NCBI GenBank assembly: GCA_903833215.1 | Contig: CAILEM010000109.1 | Span: forward strand, 20,659 to 84,658 | Direction: 5' to 3' | DNA length: 64,000 nucleotides | DNA from: an uncultured Armatimonadota bacterium | GTDB taxonomy: Bacteria; Armatimonadota; Fimbriimonadia; Fimbriimonadales; Fimbriimonadaceae | In this document: piece by piece, positions 61,054 through 64,000 of the stretch | Layout of the letters: each line of letters opens with the position of its first letter | Position numbering within the stretch: position 1 is the first letter of the stretch | The notes under the pieces: model-generated | Databases searched by the model: none | The model's input: only the letters and a program-made list of their open reading frames with translations | Told to the model about the DNA's origin: nothing | Position numbers and translations under genes: made by a program

Positions 61054-62209
61054 CGTATCGGGAGAAATACGAGCAATTCAGCCTGGTTAACCGTTGGATA
61101 TCTTCGCGGAAACGGCAAACAGGTCCCTTCTCCTTTGCCAAAAGGGGGAAGGCCAGGATGGGGGATCAGCCATCAACGGTGACGACAAAGTCGTCACATC
61201 CTTATTGCATTCGGCCCCTGAATCGCTGCCAAGCCTCCAAACGAAAGCCACCCGCTCAGCCTCGTGATAATCCGATTGAAATAGGTGAAATGGCAAACCG
61301 GTTCCTTCTCCTTTGCCCAAAGGGGGAAGGCCAGGATGGGGGATCTGCCATTAACGGTGACGACGAAGTCGGCACATCCCTATAGCATTCGACCACTGAA
61401 TCGCTGCCAAGCCTCCAAACGAAAGCCACTCGCTCAGCCTCGCGACAATGCGGTTGAAATAGGCGAAATGGCAAACCGGTCCCTTCTCCTTTTCCCAAAG
61501 GGGGAAGGACAGGATGGGGGATCAGCCATAAAACGGTGACGACAAAGTCGGCACATCCCTATAGCATTCAGCCTTGGAATCCCTGCCAACCTTCGAATGG
61601 CAAGCCGCCCGCTCAGCCTCGCGACAATGCGGTTGAAATAGGCGAAATGGCAGCCAGGTTCCTTCTCCTTTGCCCAAAGGGGGAAGGTCAGGTTGGGGGA
61701 TCTGCCATAAAACGGTGACGACAAAGTCGTCACATCCTTATTGCATTCGGCCTTGGATTCTCGGCCAAGCCTCCAAAGGCAAGCCGCCCGCTTATCATTC
61801 CGGTTGAAATAGGGGAATTAGCGAATCAGGTTCTTTCTCCTTTGCCCAAAGGGGGAAGGTTGTGGGGATCTGCCATTAACGGTGACGACAAAGTCGGCAC
61901 ATCCTTATTGCATTCGGCGACTGAATCCCTGCCAATCCTCGAATGGCAAGCCGCCCGCTTAGCCTCGTGGCAATCCAATTGAAATAGGTCGAATGGCTGA
62001 CCCCTCATCCTGCCCTTCTGCCCCTTCGGCAAGGGGAGAAGGAACCCAAGTCGCCATTTCGGCTCTCAGAGCAGAGGATCAATATGTCGACTGAACAGTC
62101 GTGTCCAATGACAAAGGGACCGGAACCAGCCCAAAAATCCCAAAGTTTTCGGACAGAAGCCTGTTACGCGACAAGAAACCGATTTGGCCCCCATCCAATA
62201 CCCGCAAGA
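61054..62209. repeat. Tandem array of about 178-bp repeats
   Basis: No gene is supported here. Six units share a hairpin-forming core CCTTCTCCTTTGCCCAAA / GGGGGAAGG with GATGGGGGATCTGCCAT. They continue with ACGGTGACGACAAAGTCG, CACATCCYTAT and a GCATTCGGCC stretch, and end TTGAAATAGG. Anchors (GGGGGAAGG) are at 61144, 61322, 61500, 61679, 61852 and about 62034 (last one degenerate), so periods are 178, 178, 179, 173 and about 182 bp. Apparent open frames here are repeat artefacts. Confidence 0.9.
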
Positions 62210-62983
62210 CTACTTCGCGAAGAGCCGCGTGAACTGCTCTCCGTTCGACGCGACGGTGTTTCCATCCATATAGCAAACGCTATAAGCGCGTCGCGAAATG
62301 TCGGTGTGATTGATATCGGACGAGTGGAGGAGCCAGTTGTGTAGCAGGGCCACTTCGCCCGGCTCAAGCTCCAGGTACACCACCTTATCCTTCGTACATA
62401 GCTCTGCTGCCTGCTCGGGAGTCAAAAAGCCGGAGGCGTGGGAGGCATTCACCAGGCCCATCTTGTGGCTGCCTGGAATCACTTCCACACAACCGTTCGC
62501 CTTCGTTGCCGGATCGAGCGCGGTCCAGAGGGTGATCAAGGGTTGCCGATCGAGCGCCGTCCACGCGTCCTGATGCCATGGCAGAACGGTTCCCTGCCGG
62601 GCAGGCTTATTCATGAACATCGCACGGAAACATGCAATCGGCGTTTCTGCTCCGTAGACCTTCTCGCAAATCTCCCTAAAAATTGGCCGCTCGGTGTATT
62701 CACAAAACAGGTCATCAAGTTCGAGGTCCTGAATCTTTCGATAGCCCAATGTGGCCCCTTTCCATCCGCGACTCTGAACTCCAGCATCTTCGTAATTTCC
62801 GGTGGAGCTATCCAACTGCATCAAAATCCGATCGTAGTCGATCTTCGCCGTTCCGAGCATGATGTCGTCGATCCGCTGTTGTAGCGCCGCGAGGTCCTCA
62901 TCGGTAAGGAGCTTCCCAAGCACGAGATAGCCCTGGTCTTCGTACTGTGCCCACTGATCGTCGGTGATGTTGCGAGTTGCCAT
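62210..62983 (-). CDS. Phytanoyl-CoA dioxygenase (PhyH) family protein
   Basis: The 257-residue Fe(II)/2-oxoglutarate dioxygenase has WHQDAW (H137, D139) and the distal H220 in LLHNWLLHSSDINHTD. R231/R232 follow in SRRAYSVCYMDG as the 2-oxoglutarate anchor. It probably hydroxylates a small molecule; the substrate is unknown. It is divergent from an AraC-type regulator (63057), which suggests local control. TAAGCT lies 7 nt before the ATG. Confidence 0.92.
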   Translation of the reverse strand: MATRNITDDQWAQYEDQGYLVLGKLLTDEDLAALQQRIDDIMLGTAKIDYDRILMQLDSSTGNYEDAGVQSRGWKGATLGYRKIQDLELDDLFCEYTERPIFREICEKVYGAETPIACFRAMFMNKPARQGTVLPWHQDAWTALDRQPLITLWTALDPATKANGCVEVIPGSHKMGLVNASHASGFLTPEQAAELCTKDKVVYLELEPGEVALLHNWLLHSSDINHTDISRRAYSVCYMDGNTVASNGEQFTRLFAK

Positions 62984-63040
62984 GAGGAGTAGCTTACGAC
63001 TCTCGTTGAACCTGCAAAGTGCACTTCAGGTACAGTGTTT

Positions 63041-63046
63041 TATACT
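63041..63046 (+). promoter_or_regulatory. -10 box TATACT of the AraC-type gene
   Basis: TATACT ends 10 nt before the ATG at 63057, within the 73-bp divergent region shared with the dioxygenase gene. Confidence 0.45.
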
Positions 63047-63056
63047 ATTTAGTCAA

Positions 63057-63812
63057 ATGGACGATCTTTCGTTTTTGGTGTCGTCACATATCCCTGCCGC
63101 GAGACACCGTATTGCGAAGCATCTCATTGGGTACGCAACGATTCAATACCTGGATCGCGGGAGCGTATTCGTTTCCTACGATGACCGCCAATACACCCTC
63201 GAGGGGTGTTGGTTTTGGCCAGCCTATCCCGGTCCCTACACGGTGTTTCATCGAGCAGAAGGCTGTGAAAGTTGGTCTCACCGACATCTTGCCTTTCAGG
63301 GGCCGCAGTTTGGGAAATGGGTTGCCGACGGACTTTGGCTGACCGAGCCGCAGCAGGCACCCGAAACTCGCGACTGGGGCATGTATTTCGACGAAATGCG
63401 TCGCCTCGCCGATACGCCAACCCGGTGGGGCCGATTACGTGCCGCGAACATGCTGGAAGGCCTCCTGCTGGAGCTTGCCGAGGTTCGCCAGGAAGGGGCG
63501 GCCCGAGAAGCATGGCTGCGACAGATACTGTCCAGGCTCGAATCGGAGGATACGGACTATGCGCAAATCGCCGACGAAAACGGCATTTCGGTCACCACCC
63601 TTCGAAGGCGGTTTCTTGCCGCCACCGGCACCCCCATCCACGAACACCGTCTCTTGGCTCGAATCTCGAAAGCTCGGACCATGCTAATCGAAACCGATTT
63701 GCCGATCAAAGCAATCTCAGATGCGCTCGGCTACCAAAACGTGCACTTCTTCAGCCGCCAGTTCAAACGTTTCGCCGGGGTAGCGCCGGGCCAGTATCGA
63801 CATAGTCGATAA
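63057..63812 (+). CDS. AraC family transcriptional regulator
   Basis: It is 251 residues from the ATG at 63057 (upstream in-frame codons to 62964 overlap the dioxygenase start). The N-terminal cupin-like ligand domain includes HRHLAFQGPQFG. The C-terminal two-HTH AraC domain reads IADENGISVTTLRRRFLAATGTPIHEHR and then ISDALGYQNVHFFSRQFKRFAGVAPGQYR. It probably controls the divergent PhyH-type gene by sensing its substrate. Confidence 0.93.
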   Translation: MDDLSFLVSSHIPAARHRIAKHLIGYATIQYLDRGSVFVSYDDRQYTLEGCWFWPAYPGPYTVFHRAEGCESWSHRHLAFQGPQFGKWVADGLWLTEPQQAPETRDWGMYFDEMRRLADTPTRWGRLRAANMLEGLLLELAEVRQEGAAREAWLRQILSRLESEDTDYAQIADENGISVTTLRRRFLAATGTPIHEHRLLARISKARTMLIETDLPIKAISDALGYQNVHFFSRQFKRFAGVAPGQYRHSR

Positions 63813-64000
63813 CATGAATTTGTTGGAGCACGCCTTATGGCTGGGATTCAATAAGGTAGCCCCAGAGGGGCGCACCTATACCAGCCCAGATAGTATTTGA
63901 CTTTGTCAAGGCTCCCGACATCTTCGGCTTGAATTTCGCGGAATATGTTGGGCTAGGCGGCGTGAGAATTGGACGTGGCGTCGAATTGAGATCGGGTCGG
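63813..64000. other. Right-edge segment without a callable gene
   Basis: The end of the window holds a short palindromic element (GCCCCAGAGGGGCGC near 63862) and an open stretch that may belong to a gene continuing outside. Nothing can be assigned. Confidence 0.4.

Noticed and set aside
61087..62032. Several repeated small open frames (MGKGEGTGLPF and similar)
   Set aside because: They are translations of the 178-bp tandem repeat, differ in frame, and have no independent support.

Overview
The window looks like chromosomal DNA of a Gram-negative (diderm) bacterium of about 53-55 % GC, most probably from the Armatimonadota/Fimbriimonas neighbourhood. That placement is an inference. It rests on an LPS gene (kdsB), a Pup-ligase (PafA-type) gene outside an actinobacterial context, a GHL10 glycosidase, a planctomycete-like prepilin-style C-terminus (H-x-DG) and a bacterial core gene set. 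Many start codons sit 5-9 nt behind a TAnnnT box and have no Shine-Dalgarno sequence, which suggests widespread leaderless transcription.

Layout. 1-5376 (minus) is the 5' part of a giant secreted protein made of about 19 Ig-like repeats; it runs off the left edge. 5.9-10 kb: a secreted M61 glycyl aminopeptidase, then the translationally coupled set obg-nadD-rsfS. 10-15.5 kb: an exported protein of unknown role, a ligase-associated helicase with its PdeM nuclease, and a sugar isomerase. 15.5-21 kb is an accessory stretch of small orphan genes. It contains a DUF3467/DUF433/DUF5615 toxin-antitoxin-like operon, three copies of a TSATAAT-N4-ATTATSA palindrome, and a duplicated, structurally conserved hairpin leader. 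22-24.5 kb: a stand-alone copy of the Ffh M-domain in front of ffh-rpsP-khpA. 24.5-28 kb: the (p)ppGpp synthetase/hydrolase and kdsB. 30-32 kb: a REP/RAYT island with one intact and one catalytically degraded REP-associated transposase around a 4 x 76 bp tandem array. 32-40 kb: PII, an orphan sensor kinase, a GHL10 glycosidase, YceI, thrC-thrB, tRNA-Gly(GCC) and glycerate kinase. 39.5-42.4 kb: three paralogous membrane proteins with one unrelated membrane protein between them. 42.7-45.5 kb: two secreted orphans. 45.9-49.2 kb: nusA-ylxR-infB behind a likely attenuator. 49.3-56 kb: folB, a large esterase-like hydrolase, ispH, pafA and accD-orf-accA. 56-61 kb: an ECF sigma factor coupled to two membrane proteins, then small orphans and a coiled-coil/TPR membrane protein. 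61.1-62.07 kb: six units of a roughly 178 bp tandem repeat. 62.2-63.8 kb: a PhyH-type dioxygenase divergent from an AraC regulator.

The housekeeping parts are ordinary translation, ribosome-assembly and metabolic operons. The most unusual signals are the stand-alone Ffh M-domain, the hairpin leaders that keep pairing while changing sequence, the operator-like palindromes, the RAYT pair with its REP array, and the leaderless promoter grammar. No CRISPR array, rRNA, prophage or classical IS element was seen.
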